A stretch of DNA of 46,438 nucleotides from positions 1-46,438 of the forward strand of contig JAUXWB010000006.1 of assembly GCA_030684475.1 (NCBI GenBank). The letters are read 5' to 3'. The notes under the pieces were generated by a model. That model did not search any database. It was given only the letters and a program-made list of their open reading frames with translations, and was not told the DNA's origin. A program made the position numbers and the translations under genes. The number at the start of each line of letters is the position of its first letter. Positions within the stretch are counted from its first letter, which is position 1. Shown here piece by piece: positions 26,977-37,614 of this stretch. The DNA comes from Reyranella sp. (lineage in GTDB: Bacteria > Pseudomonadota > Alphaproteobacteria > Reyranellales > Reyranellaceae).

Positions 26977-28014
26977 ATGAGCGCCGATCTGATCCAGTTC
27001 TTCACGGTCAACTGGTTGGGCCAGGCGATCGTCATTCTGGCCCAATGCCTCGCCGTCACGGTGCCGCTGCTGATTTCCGTCGCTTACATGACCTACGTCG
27101 ACCGCAAGGTCTGGGCCTCGATCCAACTCCGCCGCGGTCCCAACGTGGTCGGCCCGTTCGGATTGTTGCAGCCCTTCGCCGATGGTCTGAAGCTGGTGCT
27201 GAAAGAAACCATCATTCCTTCCAGCGCTAATGCCGTACTGTTCATCATCGCGCCCATGATCACCTTCATGACGGCGCTGGTGGCGTGGGCGGTGGTGCCA
27301 TTCGACGACGGTTGGGTGATCGCCGACATCAATGTCGGTATTCTCTACCTGTTCGCCATCTCTTCGCTCGGTGTCTATGGCATCATCATCGCCGGCTGGG
27401 CGTCCAACTCGAAGTACGCCTTCCTGGGCGCGCTGCGTTCGGCCGCCCAGATGGTGTCCTATGAGGTCTCGATCGGCTTCGTGCTGATCACCGTCCTGCT
27501 CTGCGTCGGTTCACTCAACTTGTCCGACGTTGTCGTTGCGCAGTCTGGCTGGTTTTGGAACTGGTTCTTCCTGCCGCTGCTGCCGATGTTCGTGATCTTC
27601 TTCGTGTCGGCATTGGCGGAGACCAACCGCACGCCGTTCGACCTGCCGATGTCCGAAGCCGAGCTGGTGGCGGGCTTCCACACCGAATATTCGGCGATGA
27701 CGTTCGGCCTGTTCTTCCTCGGCGAATACGCCAACATGATCCTGCTGTCAGCCCTGGGCGCCGTGCTGTTCCTGGGCGGCTGGATGTCGCCGATCCCTCA
27801 CGCCCCCTTCACCTATGTGCCCGGCGTCGTCTGGTTCGCGCTCAAGATCGCTTTCCTGCTGTTCGTCTTCAGCTGGACCAAGGGCACGCTGCCTCGCTAC
27901 CGCTATGACCAGTTGATGCGACTGGGCTGGAAAGTGTTCCTTCCGATCTCGCTGGGCTGGGTCGTCCTCACCGCGGCCGTGCTGCAGTTCGGCGGCTGGC
28001 TTCCGAAGTCCTAG
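26977..28014 (+). CDS. nuoH: NADH-quinone oxidoreductase subunit H
   Basis: This 345-residue membrane subunit (ND1 type) has about eight transmembrane helices and closes the quinone chamber at the arm-membrane junction. Signature segments are [38 protein letters not shown], then [30 protein letters not shown] and [29 protein letters not shown]. The conserved acidic residues in the E-channel loop (AETNR, EAELV, TEYS) are present. It starts 3 bp after nuoG. Confidence 0.97.
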   Translation: MSADLIQFFTVNWLGQAIVILAQCLAVTVPLLISVAYMTYVDRKVWASIQLRRGPNVVGPFGLLQPFADGLKLVLKETIIPSSANAVLFIIAPMITFMTALVAWAVVPFDDGWVIADINVGILYLFAISSLGVYGIIIAGWASNSKYAFLGALRSAAQMVSYEVSIGFVLITVLLCVGSLNLSDVVVAQSGWFWNWFFLPLLPMFVIFFVSALAETNRTPFDLPMSEAELVAGFHTEYSAMTFGLFFLGEYANMILLSALGAVLFLGGWMSPIPHAPFTYVPGVVWFALKIAFLLFVFSWTKGTLPRYRYDQLMRLGWKVFLPISLGWVVLTAAVLQFGGWLPKS

Positions 28015-28026
28015 GGAGATCACACA

Positions 28027-28515
28027 ATGGCCTCTCTCGACCGCACCGCGCGCGCCTTCCTGCTGACCGAACTGGTCTCGGGCTTTGCGCTCACACTCAA
28101 GTACATGTTCAAACCCAAGGTGACGGTGAACTACCCGCATGAGAAGGGGCCTCTCAGCCCGCGTTTCCGGGGCGAGCACGCTTTGCGCCGCTACCCCAAC
28201 GGCGAGGAACGCTGCATCGCCTGCAAGCTCTGCGAGGCGATCTGCCCGGCCCAGGCAATCACCATCGAGGCCGAGCCGCGTGACGACGGCAGCCGCCGCA
28301 CGACGCGCTACGACATCGACATGACCAAGTGCATCTACTGCGGCTTCTGCCAGGAGGCCTGCCCGGTCGATGCCATCGTCGAAGGCCCGAATTTCGAATT
28401 CTCGACCGAGACCCGCGAGGAGCTGATGTACAACAAAGACAAGCTGCTCGCGAACGGCGACCGCTGGGAAAGCCTGATTGCGGCCAACCTCCACGCCGAC
28501 GCTGCGTATCGCTGA
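28027..28515 (+). CDS. nuoI: NADH-quinone oxidoreductase subunit I
   Basis: This 162-residue ferredoxin-like subunit (TYKY type) holds clusters N6a and N6b, which deliver electrons to N2. Two full [4Fe-4S] motifs are visible: [16 protein letters not shown] and [16 protein letters not shown]. The N-terminal amphipathic segment ([42 protein letters not shown]) docks on the membrane arm. It has GGGAG upstream and is complete, with nuoJ 24 bp after the stop. Confidence 0.97.
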   Translation: MASLDRTARAFLLTELVSGFALTLKYMFKPKVTVNYPHEKGPLSPRFRGEHALRRYPNGEERCIACKLCEAICPAQAITIEAEPRDDGSRRTTRYDIDMTKCIYCGFCQEACPVDAIVEGPNFEFSTETREELMYNKDKLLANGDRWESLIAANLHADAAYR

Positions 28516-28539
28516 GCCGGGCACGGGAAGGGGGAGAAC

Positions 28540-29154
28540 ATGCTGCTTCAGGCTCTGGCCTTCTACGTCTTTGCGTTCGTCGTCATGGCGTCGGCAACGA
28601 TGGTCGTCGTCTCGCGCAACCCGGTCTATTCGGTGTTGTTCCTGATCCTAGCCTTCTTCAACGCGGCGGCGCTGTTCCTGCTGATCGGTGCAGAGTTCAT
28701 CGCGATGATCCTGGTCATCGTCTATGTCGGCGCTGTCGCGGTGCTGTTCCTGTTTGTCGTGATGATGCTCGACATCAATGTTGTCGAGCTGCGTGAAGGC
28801 TTTCTGAAATATCTGCCGGTCGGCGCCCTGATCGGCCTCGTGCTGCTCGCCGAGATTCTGCTGGGGTTGGGCGTGATTGGCGGCGGCTCCGCGACGATGA
28901 CGGCGCTGAACAAACAGGGAGCCCAGGTTCTCGCGATCGACAATACGCGCGCCATCGGTCGCGTGCTTTACACCCAGTATTTCTACCTCTTCCAGGTAGC
29001 GGGTATTGTGCTGCTGGTGGCCATGATCGGCGCCATCGTGCTGACGCTTCGCACCCGCCCGGGCGTGCGCCGGCAGAATGTCGGCGACCAGATCAACCGG
29101 ACCAAGGAGCAGACGATGACCGTGGTCAAGGTGCCGACGCGGGGAGGCGTGTGA
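28540..29154 (+). CDS. nuoJ: NADH-quinone oxidoreductase subunit J
   Basis: This 204-residue membrane subunit (ND6 type) has five transmembrane helices. [70 protein letters not shown] covers the first three, including the pi-bulge helix region. The last 35 residues ([32 protein letters not shown]) form a polar tail. Its stop overlaps the nuoK start by one base (TGATG). It is the usual size for alphaproteobacteria. Confidence 0.96.
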   Translation: MLLQALAFYVFAFVVMASATMVVVSRNPVYSVLFLILAFFNAAALFLLIGAEFIAMILVIVYVGAVAVLFLFVVMMLDINVVELREGFLKYLPVGALIGLVLLAEILLGLGVIGGGSATMTALNKQGAQVLAIDNTRAIGRVLYTQYFYLFQVAGIVLLVAMIGAIVLTLRTRPGVRRQNVGDQINRTKEQTMTVVKVPTRGGV

Positions 29155-29462
29155 TGACCATCGGTCTCGGTCACTACCTCACGGTCGCTTCAGTGCTGTT
29201 CACTCTCGGCATCCTGGGTATCTTCCTCAACCGCAAGAACGTCATCGTCATCCTGATGTGCGTCGAACTGATGTTGCTTGCGGTGAACATAAACCTCGTC
29301 GCTTTCTCGATCTTCGAAGGCAATGTCGTGGGACAGGTCTTCGCCATGCTGGTGCTGACCGTGGCGGCCGCCGAGGCGGCGATCGGACTCGCCATCCTGG
29401 TGGTTTACTTCCGCAATCGCGGAACGATCGCCGTCGAAGACATCAACACGATGAAGGGCTAG
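29154..29462 (+). CDS. nuoK: NADH-quinone oxidoreductase subunit K
   Basis: This 102-residue membrane subunit (ND4L type) has three transmembrane helices. Its two conserved membrane glutamates are visible in the segments [20 protein letters not shown] and [18 protein letters not shown]; they form part of the proton path. ATG 29154 follows GGGGAGG; GTG 29151, one codon earlier, is also possible. Its start overlaps the nuoJ stop. Confidence 0.96.
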   Translation: MTIGLGHYLTVASVLFTLGILGIFLNRKNVIVILMCVELMLLAVNINLVAFSIFEGNVVGQVFAMLVLTVAAAEAAIGLAILVVYFRNRGTIAVEDINTMKG

Positions 29463-29477
29463 GGACGCGTACTCACC

Positions 29478-31451
29478 ATGGACCTTGCCATCAAGCTCAT
29501 CGTCCTCCTGCCGCTGCTCGCTGCGGCGATCGCCGGCCTCTTCTGTCGCGTGATCGGCGACCGCCCGGCCCAGATCGTGACCTGTGCGGCGCTGCTGATC
29601 GCGGCTGCGCTCTCAGTCTTCGTGTTCATCCGCATCGGCTTCGGGCCGGAGAGCGGCAAGCTGGTCGTGGTCAAGCTCTTCACCTGGATCGACTCGGGAA
29701 CGTTCGACGTCGATTGGGCACTGCGCGTCGACACGCTGACGGCGGTCATGTTCATCGTGGTCACCGTCGTGTCGTCGATGGTGCACGTCTACTCGATCGG
29801 CTACATGGCCGAGGATACCAGCATCCCCCGTTTCATGGCTTATCTCAGCCTGTTCACCTTCTTCATGTTGATGCTGGTGACAGCCGACAATCTGGTGCAG
29901 CTCTTCTTCGGCTGGGAGGGCGTGGGCCTAGCCTCATACCTGCTGATCGGCTTCTGGTACGACAAGCCATCGGCCAATGCGGCCGCCATGAAGGCTTTCA
30001 TCGTCAACCGCATCGGCGACTTCGGCTTCGCGCTCGGCATTTTCGCCGTCTGGATGCTGAGTGGCTCGGTGGGATTTGCCGACATCTTCGCCAAGGGGCC
30101 GGAAATGGCCCAGATGCGGATCCAGTTCCTGGGCATGGACCTTCCGGCGCTTGAGACGGCCTGCCTGCTGCTGTTCGTCGGCGCCATGGGCAAGTCTGCC
30201 CAGCTCGGTCTGCATACTTGGCTGCCGGACGCCATGGAGGGCCCGACGCCGGTCTCGGCGTTGATCCATGCCGCCACGATGGTGACCGCCGGCGTCTTCA
30301 TGGTCTGCCGCCTGTCGCCCCTGTTCGAGTTGGCGCCGGTCGCCTCGCAGGTCGTCACCTTGATCGGTGCCGCGACGGCGTTCTTCGCCGCCACGATCGG
30401 CCTCACCCAGTTCGACATCAAGCGGGTCGTCGCCTATTCGACCTGCAGCCAGCTCGGCTACATGTTCTTCGCCGTCGGCGTCGGGTCCTATTCGGCGGCG
30501 ATGTTTCATCTCATGACCCACGCCTTCTTCAAGTCGCTGCTGTTCCTAGGCTCGGGCTCGGTCATCACTTGCCTGCATCACGAACAGGACATGCGCAAGA
30601 TGGGTGGCGTCAGGGCGAAGGCGCCGCAGACCTTCATCCTGATGTGGATCGGCACACTCGCCCTGTCAGGCATCGGCGTGCCCTTCATCCTCGGCAACGG
30701 CGTCGGCTTCGCGGGTTTCTACTCCAAGGACGCCATGCTCGAGTCGGCCTACGGCGTACACACGACGGTAGGCGTAATCGCCTTCTGGCTGGGCACGGTG
30801 GCCGCCTTCCTGACGGCCGTCTACTCGACCCGCTTGATGTTCATGACGTTCTACGGCACGTATCGCGGCGATCGCCACACGTGGGATCATGCCCACGAAT
30901 CGCCGCCGGTCATGCTGATCCCGCTCTATGTGCTTGGCGCCGGCGCAGCGCTGTCCGGGCTTGTCGCCTATAATTGGTTCGTCGGCGACGACTGGATGAG
31001 CTTCTGGGGCCAGTCGATCGCCGTGAAGTCGACCGAGGAGGTCCTGCATCATATGCACGAGGTGCCACTGTGGGTGAAACTGGCGCCGCTGGTTTTCGCT
31101 CTCTCGGGTATCGCGCTTAGCTACTACTATTACATTGTCCGAACCGACCTGCCGGCGCGCACGGTCAAGGCGTTTCCGGGCTTGCACGCCCTCTTCTTCA
31201 ACAAGTGGTACTTCGACGAGATTTACGACGCGCTCTTCGTCAAGCCGGCGCTCGCGATTGGCCGCGTGTTCTGGAAGAAGGGTGACGGCGCGATGATCGA
31301 CAAGCTAGGCCCCGACAATATCGCTGCGCGGGCTCTGGACATGGCGGGCGCGCTGGGCCGCTTCCAGAGCGGCTACCTCTACCACTATGCGTTCGTGATG
31401 CTGGTCGGTGTGGCAGGCCTCGTCACGTACTTCATGCTGGCGGCGGGGTAG
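29478..31451 (+). CDS. nuoL: NADH-quinone oxidoreductase subunit L
   Basis: This 657-residue antiporter-like proton-pumping subunit (ND5 type) has about 16 transmembrane helices and a C-terminal lateral helix. Conserved blocks include [83 protein letters not shown] and [15 protein letters not shown]. The Glu of FFGWEGVG and the Lys of [12 protein letters not shown] are the expected proton-channel residues. The length and order (after nuoK, before nuoM) are standard. Confidence 0.97.
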   Translation: MDLAIKLIVLLPLLAAAIAGLFCRVIGDRPAQIVTCAALLIAAALSVFVFIRIGFGPESGKLVVVKLFTWIDSGTFDVDWALRVDTLTAVMFIVVTVVSSMVHVYSIGYMAEDTSIPRFMAYLSLFTFFMLMLVTADNLVQLFFGWEGVGLASYLLIGFWYDKPSANAAAMKAFIVNRIGDFGFALGIFAVWMLSGSVGFADIFAKGPEMAQMRIQFLGMDLPALETACLLLFVGAMGKSAQLGLHTWLPDAMEGPTPVSALIHAATMVTAGVFMVCRLSPLFELAPVASQVVTLIGAATAFFAATIGLTQFDIKRVVAYSTCSQLGYMFFAVGVGSYSAAMFHLMTHAFFKSLLFLGSGSVITCLHHEQDMRKMGGVRAKAPQTFILMWIGTLALSGIGVPFILGNGVGFAGFYSKDAMLESAYGVHTTVGVIAFWLGTVAAFLTAVYSTRLMFMTFYGTYRGDRHTWDHAHESPPVMLIPLYVLGAGAALSGLVAYNWFVGDDWMSFWGQSIAVKSTEEVLHHMHEVPLWVKLAPLVFALSGIALSYYYYIVRTDLPARTVKAFPGLHALFFNKWYFDEIYDALFVKPALAIGRVFWKKGDGAMIDKLGPDNIAARALDMAGALGRFQSGYLYHYAFVMLVGVAGLVTYFMLAAG

Positions 31452-31456
31452 GGCTG

Positions 31457-32971
31457 ATGTCGAACTGGCCGATCCTCTCCCTCGTCACGTTCCTGCCGCT
31501 GGTGGGCGCTTTTTTTTGCCTGGTCGTGAACGGTCCCAAGGAAGCGGTCGATCGAAATTGCCGCAGCGCAGCACTGCTCACTTCGCTGGCGACCTTTGTG
31601 ATCTCGCTGGTCCTTTGGGCGCGCTTCGATGCCACCAAGGCGGGATTTCAATTCGAGGAGAAGCTCGACTGGGTGCCGGCGCTCAGTATCGGTTACCACA
31701 TGGGTATCGACGGCATTTCGCTGTTCTTCGTGCTGCTGTCGACGCTGTTGACCCCGATCTGCATCCTCGCGAGTTGGGAGTCGATCCAGGTCCGCGTCAA
31801 AGAATACATGATCGCGTTTCTCGTGCTCGAGACCTTCATGGTCGGCATGTTCTGCGCTCTCGACCTTGCCCTGTTCTACATCTTCTTCGAGGGTGTCCTG
31901 ATCCCGATGTTCCTCATCATCGGTGTTTGGGGCGGCAAGCGGCGCGTCTACGCGGCCTTCAAGTTCTTCCTCTATACACTGCTGGGCTCCGTGCTGATGC
32001 TGCTCGCGATCATCGCCATCTACTGGCAGGCGGGTACCACGGATCTGCCGACCGTGATGGAGAAGCTCGATCTGCCCTTCACCTGGCAGTGCTGGCTGTG
32101 GCTTGCCTTCTTCGCTTCGTTCGCGGTCAAGGTGCCGATGTGGCCGGTTCACACCTGGTTGCCCGATGCTCATGTCGAGGCGCCGACCGCCGGCTCGGTG
32201 ATCCTGGCCGGGGTGTTACTGAAGATGGGTGGATACGGCTTCCTGCGGTTTTCGATCCCGCTTCTGCCGGAGGCGTCACAGTATTTTGCGCCCTTGGTCT
32301 TCGGCCTCAGCCTCGTGGCCATCATCTACACCTCGCTTGTCGCGCTGGTGCAGGAGGACATGAAGAAGTTGATCGCCTATTCGTCGATCGCCCACATGGG
32401 CTTCGTGACGATCGGTGCCTTCATCATGAACATGCAGAGCGTGCAAGGTGCGATCTTCCAGATGCTGAGTCATGGCATCGTCTCGGCCGCGCTCTTCCTT
32501 TGCGTCGGCGTCGTCTACGACCGCATGCACACCCGTGAGATCGCAGCCTACGGTGGCCTGGTGCATCGCATGCCGCGGTACGCCTTCACCTTCATGTTCT
32601 TCACTTTGGCGAGCGTTGGCCTGCCGGGCCTGTCGGGCTTCGTCGGCGAATTCCTGGTCCTGGTCGGGACCTTCAAAGCCAATACTTGGGTGGCGTTCCT
32701 GGCGACGACCGGCATCATCCTGGGAGCCGCATACGCGCTCTGGCTCTATCGCAAGGTCATCTTCGGCGAACTGACCAAGGATTCTCTGAAGGGCATCCTC
32801 GACATGAACCGACGCGAGATTGCCGTGTTCCTGCCCCTGGTGCTGATCACGCTGTGGATGGGTATCTACCCCAGCTCCTTCCTCGATCCGATGGCGCCCG
32901 CGGTCGACAAGCTGATTGGCGACTATCAGGCCGCCCTGAAGCTCGCCCGCACCGCGGCGCTGGCGCCGTGA
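31457..32971 (+). CDS. nuoM: NADH-quinone oxidoreductase subunit M
   Basis: This 504-residue antiporter-like proton-pumping subunit (ND4 type) has 14 predicted transmembrane helices. Typical blocks are [113 protein letters not shown] and [15 protein letters not shown]. The charged residues of the half-channels (Glu in FFEGVL, Lys in AVKVPMWP, Lys in LLKMGGYG) are present. It begins 5 bp after the nuoL stop. Confidence 0.97.
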   Translation: MSNWPILSLVTFLPLVGAFFCLVVNGPKEAVDRNCRSAALLTSLATFVISLVLWARFDATKAGFQFEEKLDWVPALSIGYHMGIDGISLFFVLLSTLLTPICILASWESIQVRVKEYMIAFLVLETFMVGMFCALDLALFYIFFEGVLIPMFLIIGVWGGKRRVYAAFKFFLYTLLGSVLMLLAIIAIYWQAGTTDLPTVMEKLDLPFTWQCWLWLAFFASFAVKVPMWPVHTWLPDAHVEAPTAGSVILAGVLLKMGGYGFLRFSIPLLPEASQYFAPLVFGLSLVAIIYTSLVALVQEDMKKLIAYSSIAHMGFVTIGAFIMNMQSVQGAIFQMLSHGIVSAALFLCVGVVYDRMHTREIAAYGGLVHRMPRYAFTFMFFTLASVGLPGLSGFVGEFLVLVGTFKANTWVAFLATTGIILGAAYALWLYRKVIFGELTKDSLKGILDMNRREIAVFLPLVLITLWMGIYPSSFLDPMAPAVDKLIGDYQAALKLARTAALAP

Positions 32972-32984
32972 GCGGCCGGGAGTG

Positions 32985-34433
32985 ATGAACATGGTTGTGG
33001 GTCTCGAATCCTGGACGCTGGCACGGCCGGAACTCTTCCTGGCGGCCGCTACGCTCCTGCTGCTGATTTACGGCGTCGTGCGCGGGGAAGTGGCGACTCC
33101 TTTCGTGTCAGTGGCGACTTCGATCGTTCTGCTGGTAACGGCGGTTCTGTTGTTCGCGCCGTACCGCGAGGGAACGGCATTCGCTTCGCTGTTCATCGTC
33201 GATCGGCTGACGACCACCATGAAGGCCTTGGTGCTGGTCGGTGCCGCGGTCGCGGTGCTGATGTCGCGTGCCTATTTCGAGCAGGTCAAGGCGTGGCGCT
33301 TCGAGTATCCGCTGCTGGTCGCCTTGGCGACGCTCGGCATGATGCTGATGATCTCTGCCAACGATCTCATGGCCCTCTATGTCGGTCTTGAGCTGCAATC
33401 CCTGGCGCTCTACGTCATCGCCGCCTTCCAGCGCGACAGTCTGCGCTCGACCGAAGCGGGCGTGAAATACTTTGTCCTGGGATCGGTGGCGTCCGGGATG
33501 CTGCTGTTCGGCGCCTCGCTGATTTACGGGTTCTGCGGCGGCACGGCGTTCGTCCAGATCTCGCGGGCCCTGCTCGACGGCAAGGCCGCTGAATTCGGCG
33601 TCATTGTCGGGCTGGTGTTCGTGGTTGCGGGTCTCGCCTTCAAGGTTTCCGCCGTGCCGTTCCATATGTGGACGCCCGATGTCTACGAGGGCGCGCCCAC
33701 CCCGGTGACGGCGCTGTTCGCCGTGGCGCCGAAGATCGCGGCCATTTCGCTGATGGTCTCGGTCTTGATGGGTCCCTTCAAGCCGCTGTTCCTGCAGTGG
33801 CAACAGATCATCATCGTGGCCTCCGTGCTGTCGATGGCACTGGGCGCGTTCGCGGCCCTTCGCCAGCAGAACATCAAGCGCCTGATGGCGTACTCGTCGA
33901 TCGGCAACGTCGGCTACGTGCTTCTGGGCTTGGCGAGCGGCAGCGAGAAGGGGGTCCAGGCGATCGTCTTCTACCTTGCGATCTACCTTGTCATGACGCT
34001 GGGCGTGTTCGCCACCATCCTGATGATGAAGCGCCGCGGCGCCATGGTCGAGAACGTCTCCGACCTGGCGGGCCTGGCCAAGAGTCAACCGATGATGGCC
34101 TTCGCCATGCTGCTGTTCATGTTCTCGCTAGCTGGCATTCCGCCGCTCGCAGGCTTCTGGGGCAAGCTCTACATCTTCATCGCCGCGGTCGAGGCCAATC
34201 TCTTCATTCCCGCCGTGCTGGGCGTACTCGCCTCCGTGGTGGCGTCCTACTACTACCTCCGGATCGTCAAGGTGATGTACTTCGACGAGGAGACCGAGAC
34301 GCTCGATCGCACGCCATTCGGCGTCAACCGTACCGTGGCTTTCGTGGCGGCTGTTTTGGTGACCGTGTTCTCGCTGGCGCCGCAACCGCTCAGCCTGATG
34401 GCAGCAGCGGCGGCGAAAGGCCTGTTCCCGTGA
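32985..34433 (+). CDS. nuoN: NADH-quinone oxidoreductase subunit N
   Basis: This antiporter-like proton-pumping subunit (ND2 type) has about 482 residues and 14 transmembrane helices. Characteristic segments are MISANDLMALYVGLELQSLALYVIAAFQRDSLRSTEAGVKYFVLGSVASGMLLFG, FKVSAVPFHMWTPDVYEGAPTPVTALFAVAPK and NIKRLMAYSSIGNVGYVLLG. ATG 32985 and ATG 32991 are both possible; GGGAG fits the second slightly better. It is the last nuo gene, and its stop overlaps the birA GTG start, so the downstream genes ride on the same transcript. Confidence 0.96.
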   Translation: MNMVVGLESWTLARPELFLAAATLLLLIYGVVRGEVATPFVSVATSIVLLVTAVLLFAPYREGTAFASLFIVDRLTTTMKALVLVGAAVAVLMSRAYFEQVKAWRFEYPLLVALATLGMMLMISANDLMALYVGLELQSLALYVIAAFQRDSLRSTEAGVKYFVLGSVASGMLLFGASLIYGFCGGTAFVQISRALLDGKAAEFGVIVGLVFVVAGLAFKVSAVPFHMWTPDVYEGAPTPVTALFAVAPKIAAISLMVSVLMGPFKPLFLQWQQIIIVASVLSMALGAFAALRQQNIKRLMAYSSIGNVGYVLLGLASGSEKGVQAIVFYLAIYLVMTLGVFATILMMKRRGAMVENVSDLAGLAKSQPMMAFAMLLFMFSLAGIPPLAGFWGKLYIFIAAVEANLFIPAVLGVLASVVASYYYLRIVKVMYFDEETETLDRTPFGVNRTVAFVAAVLVTVFSLAPQPLSLMAAAAAKGLFP

Positions 34434-35164
34434 TCGTAGCGCCCGTCCTGCCGGACGGGTGGACTCTGGTCGCCCTGGACAGCGTCGGCAGCACCAATGA
34501 CGAGGCCGCGCGTCTGGCCGAGACCGGCGCGGCCGAGGGGACTGTTGTCTGGGCGCGGGAGCAGACCGGCGGTCGCGGTCGCCGTGGCCGCCACTGGGCC
34601 TCTCCGGTCGGCAATCTCTACAGTTCGACAATCCTGCGGCCCGACTGTACTGCGGCGCATGCGGCCGAACTCGGTTTCGTCGCCGCCCTTGCGGTCTCAG
34701 ACGTCGTCCCGGCCGGCCGTGAGGTGAGGGTGAAGTGGCCGAACGATGTCATGGTCGATGGTGGCAAGATCGCGGGCATTCTGCTCGAAAGCTCGATCGG
34801 CCAGGGAGGCCTCGTCGAGCACGTCGTTGCGGGCATCGGGATCAACGTGGGCTTCGCCCCGCAGCTGCCGGAGATGCGCTATCCAGGCGCGGCGCTCGGA
34901 GGCTCCGTGGAAGTGGCCCTGGAGAAGTTTACGCACGCATTCGCGGCGCGGCTCGCCAAGTGGCGCCGTGGGGGGTTCGAGGCGGTACGGGAGGCTTGGC
35001 TCGCCAAGGCCGGGCCGATCGGGGCGAAAGTGGACGTCAAGCTTGGTGAGGAACTGGTACGCGGCCGCTTCGCCGGCTTGGACCACGAAGGCGCTTTGCT
35101 GCTGGATACGACGGCTGGTCCCCGCAAGATCGTATCGGGCGAGTTGCTGGGCCGCAGGACCTGA
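34430..35164 (+). CDS. birA: Biotin--[acetyl-CoA-carboxylase] ligase (class I, no DNA-binding domain)
   Basis: This 244-residue biotin protein ligase activates biotin with ATP and attaches it to carboxylase lysines. The biotinyl-AMP loop is GRGRRGRHW (48-56), and KWPNDV (102-107) plus GGKIAGIL (111-118) form the active site. It lacks the N-terminal helix-turn-helix of E. coli BirA, so it is not expected to repress biotin genes. The start is GTG 34430, overlapping the nuoN stop; a longer open frame inside nuoN is not coding. The birA-coaX-rnj order after nuoN is conserved in alphaproteobacteria. Confidence 0.93.
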   Translation: MIVAPVLPDGWTLVALDSVGSTNDEAARLAETGAAEGTVVWAREQTGGRGRRGRHWASPVGNLYSSTILRPDCTAAHAAELGFVAALAVSDVVPAGREVRVKWPNDVMVDGGKIAGILLESSIGQGGLVEHVVAGIGINVGFAPQLPEMRYPGAALGGSVEVALEKFTHAFAARLAKWRRGGFEAVREAWLAKAGPIGAKVDVKLGEELVRGRFAGLDHEGALLLDTTAGPRKIVSGELLGRRT

Positions 35165-35176
35165 GGAGATCGAGGC

Positions 35177-35941
35177 ATGCTGCTCGCCATCAATGCCAAC
35201 AATACCAACGTAAAATTCGGTGTCGTCGACGGCGATCGGATCGTCGGCGAATGGCGTCAGCATACCTCGGCCATGCGCACTGCCGACGAGCATGCAGTTT
35301 GGCTGTTCCAGCTCATGGCGATGGAAGGCATTGATACCAAGGCAATCACGGAGGCCGTCATTGGCAGCGTCGTGCCGCAAGCCACCTTTAATCTTCGTCG
35401 CCTCTGCTCGCGGTATTTCAACTGCGAGCCGCTGGTCCTGGGTGAACCGAACATCATTTATGGAATCAAGATCAAGGGGCAAGGTGCGGGAGCGGATCGC
35501 ATTTGCAATACGGTCGGTGCGAGCGTCCTGTTCCCAAAGACGGCGATGATTGTGGTCGATTTCGGCACGGCGACGACCTTCGACGTGGTGGACGAAGAAG
35601 GCAGCTATTGTGGCGGCGTGATTGCGCCGGGCATCAATCTCAGTATCGAGGCGCTGGTCAATGCGACGGCGCTCTTGCCTCGTATCGTGGTCGAAAGGCC
35701 TTTACATGTCGTTGGCACCAACACGATCGAATGCATGCACTCCGGAGTGTTCTGGGGCTATGTCGGGCTCATCGAGGGCATTGTCGCGCGCATCAAGGCC
35801 GAGTTTGGCCGACCGATGAGGGTGATTTCGACCGGTGGTCTGGCGCCTGTATTCGAAGGTTCCACCTCGGTGATCGAACAAATTGTGCCTGACATCACCG
35901 CGCGCGGCCTGATCGAGATCTTTCGGCGCAACCGCAAGTGA
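35177..35941 (+). CDS. coaX: Type III pantothenate kinase (CoaX)
   Basis: This 254-residue ASKHA-fold kinase starts CoA synthesis by phosphorylating pantothenate. DFGTATTFDVV (phosphate-2/adenosine side), QGAGADRICN (pantothenate loop) and GGVIAPGINLSIEAL match the family. The N-terminal phosphate motif, normally D-x-G-N-T, reads INANNTN here, so the Asp expected at residue 6 is Asn and the Gly at residue 8 is Asn. The rest looks intact and the length is normal, so it may still be active or use other residues. GAGGAG-like sequence precedes ATG 35177, and the stop overlaps the rnj start. Confidence 0.88.
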   Translation: MLLAINANNTNVKFGVVDGDRIVGEWRQHTSAMRTADEHAVWLFQLMAMEGIDTKAITEAVIGSVVPQATFNLRRLCSRYFNCEPLVLGEPNIIYGIKIKGQGAGADRICNTVGASVLFPKTAMIVVDFGTATTFDVVDEEGSYCGGVIAPGINLSIEALVNATALLPRIVVERPLHVVGTNTIECMHSGVFWGYVGLIEGIVARIKAEFGRPMRVISTGGLAPVFEGSTSVIEQIVPDITARGLIEIFRRNRK

Positions 35942-37590
35942 CCGTTCCGTCGAACGAAGAGCTGCTGTTTCTCGCGCTGGGCGGCGCCGGCGAGATTGGC
36001 ATGAATCTCAATCTCTATGGTCACGCCGGTAAATGGCTGATGCTCGATCTCGGCATTGCCTTCGGTGACGACACCATGCCGGGCGTCGAGGTCATCATGC
36101 CCGATCCTGCTTTCATCGAGGAGCGGCGCAAGGATCTGATCGGTATCGTGCTCACGCATGCCCACGAAGATCATCTGGGCGCGGTGGCCGATCTTTGGCC
36201 GCGCTTGAAGGCACCGGTCTATGCGACGCCGTTCGCCGCTTCGGTGCTGCGGCGCAAGCTCACGCAAGCCGGGCTGGTCGATGCCGTCCAGGTCAGGGAA
36301 ATCCCGCTGCGTGGAAAGTTCAGCCTCGGTCCGTTCGATCTCGAGATGATCACCATGACGCATTCGATCCTCGAACCGAATGCGCTGGCCATCCGCACCA
36401 AGTTCGGCACCATCTTCCATACCGGCGACTGGAAGATCGATGCCGACCCGCTGATCGGCGATCTGACCGATGAAGCGATGCTGAAGCGCATCGGCGACGA
36501 GGGCGTGCTCGCGATGGTCTGTGACAGCACCAACGTCTTCGTCGAGGGTGAAGCCGGCTCCGAGGCGGTGGTGCGGGCCAACCTCAAGAAATTGGTGAAG
36601 GGGCGGAAAGGGCGCATTGCCGTCACGTGTTTTGCGTCCAATCTCGCGCGTGTTGAAAGCATTGCGCTGGCCGCGGTCGCGGCCGGACGCCATCCCGTGT
36701 TGTCCGGACCAGCGCTGCTGCGCATGATCGAGGCGGCGCAGGAATGCGGCTATCTGCTCGATTTTCCCGAATGCATCAGCTCCCAGGATGGCGCCTATTT
36801 GCCCAGGGACAAGGTGCTGTTCATCTGCACCGGTAGCCAGGGCGAGATGCGCGCCTCGATGGCCAAGATCGCCAATGACGAACACCGTGACATCGTGCTG
36901 GAGGAGGGCGATACCGCGATCTTCTCCTCACGCGTCATTCCCGGCAACGAACGTTCGGTCGGACGCCTGCAGAACGCGCTGATGGCGCGCGGCGTCGAGG
37001 TCATCACCGATCGTGAGTCCGACATTCACGTCTCGGGCCATCCGGCGCGCGACGAACTCGTGCGGGTCTATCAGTGGGTGCGTCCCCGCATTGCCCTGCC
37101 GGTCCATGGCGAGGTCCGCCACATGGTCGAGCATGCGGCGCTCGCGCGCGCCTGCCAGGTGCCTGAGACGGTGGTGGCGCCCAACGGGACCCTGGTCCGG
37201 CTGGCGCCGGGTCCGGCCGAGATCGTCGACCATGTGCCGGTGGGCCGGCTGGCTCGCGATGGTGATGGCCTGGTGCCACTGGACGGCGACTCACTGCGCG
37301 AGCGGCGCAAGCTGTTGTGGAACGGCGCCGCCGCCGCGACCCTGGTGATCGATGGCAAGGGGCGTGCCATGGCGCCGCCCAAGGTGTCCTTGCGGGGCAT
37401 CGAGGACGAGGACGGCGCGCTCGCCCAGGCCATCGTCGCGGGGCTGCGCGAGATGCTGGCCGACCTCAGCCCGTCCGAACGGGGTGACGATGGGCGGATC
37501 GAGGAGGCCTCCCGGCAAGCCGTTCGGCGCGTCGTGCGCGCGCACCTCGGCAAGAAGCCGTTGACGGACGTTCACATCGTCCGCATCTAA
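35938..37590 (+). CDS. rnj: Ribonuclease J
   Basis: This 550-residue metallo-beta-lactamase/beta-CASP nuclease has 5'-3' exonuclease and endonuclease activity and acts in rRNA and mRNA processing. The zinc motif is HAHEDH (74-79), with the later His in MTHSILEPNA, HTGDWKID, and the beta-CASP blocks ICTGSQGEMRASMAKIAN and HVSGHPARDELVRVYQWVRP. PVHGE (about 388-392) is the final metal-binding block. The start is GTG 35938, overlapping the coaX stop. Alphaproteobacteria usually have one such protein next to coaX. The C-terminal domain (about 460-550) is normal. Confidence 0.94.
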   Translation: MTVPSNEELLFLALGGAGEIGMNLNLYGHAGKWLMLDLGIAFGDDTMPGVEVIMPDPAFIEERRKDLIGIVLTHAHEDHLGAVADLWPRLKAPVYATPFAASVLRRKLTQAGLVDAVQVREIPLRGKFSLGPFDLEMITMTHSILEPNALAIRTKFGTIFHTGDWKIDADPLIGDLTDEAMLKRIGDEGVLAMVCDSTNVFVEGEAGSEAVVRANLKKLVKGRKGRIAVTCFASNLARVESIALAAVAAGRHPVLSGPALLRMIEAAQECGYLLDFPECISSQDGAYLPRDKVLFICTGSQGEMRASMAKIANDEHRDIVLEEGDTAIFSSRVIPGNERSVGRLQNALMARGVEVITDRESDIHVSGHPARDELVRVYQWVRPRIALPVHGEVRHMVEHAALARACQVPETVVAPNGTLVRLAPGPAEIVDHVPVGRLARDGDGLVPLDGDSLRERRKLLWNGAAAATLVIDGKGRAMAPPKVSLRGIEDEDGALAQAIVAGLREMLADLSPSERGDDGRIEEASRQAVRRVVRAHLGKKPLTDVHIVRI

Positions 37591-37614
37591 GGTCGAGACT
37601 GTCTGGAGAGTCTG

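Noticed and set aside
33668..34429. Longer birA frame beginning inside nuoN
   Set aside because: The biotin ligase fold begins at VIVAPVLPDGW just after the nuoN stop; the upstream part is antiparallel noise in the nuoN coding region.
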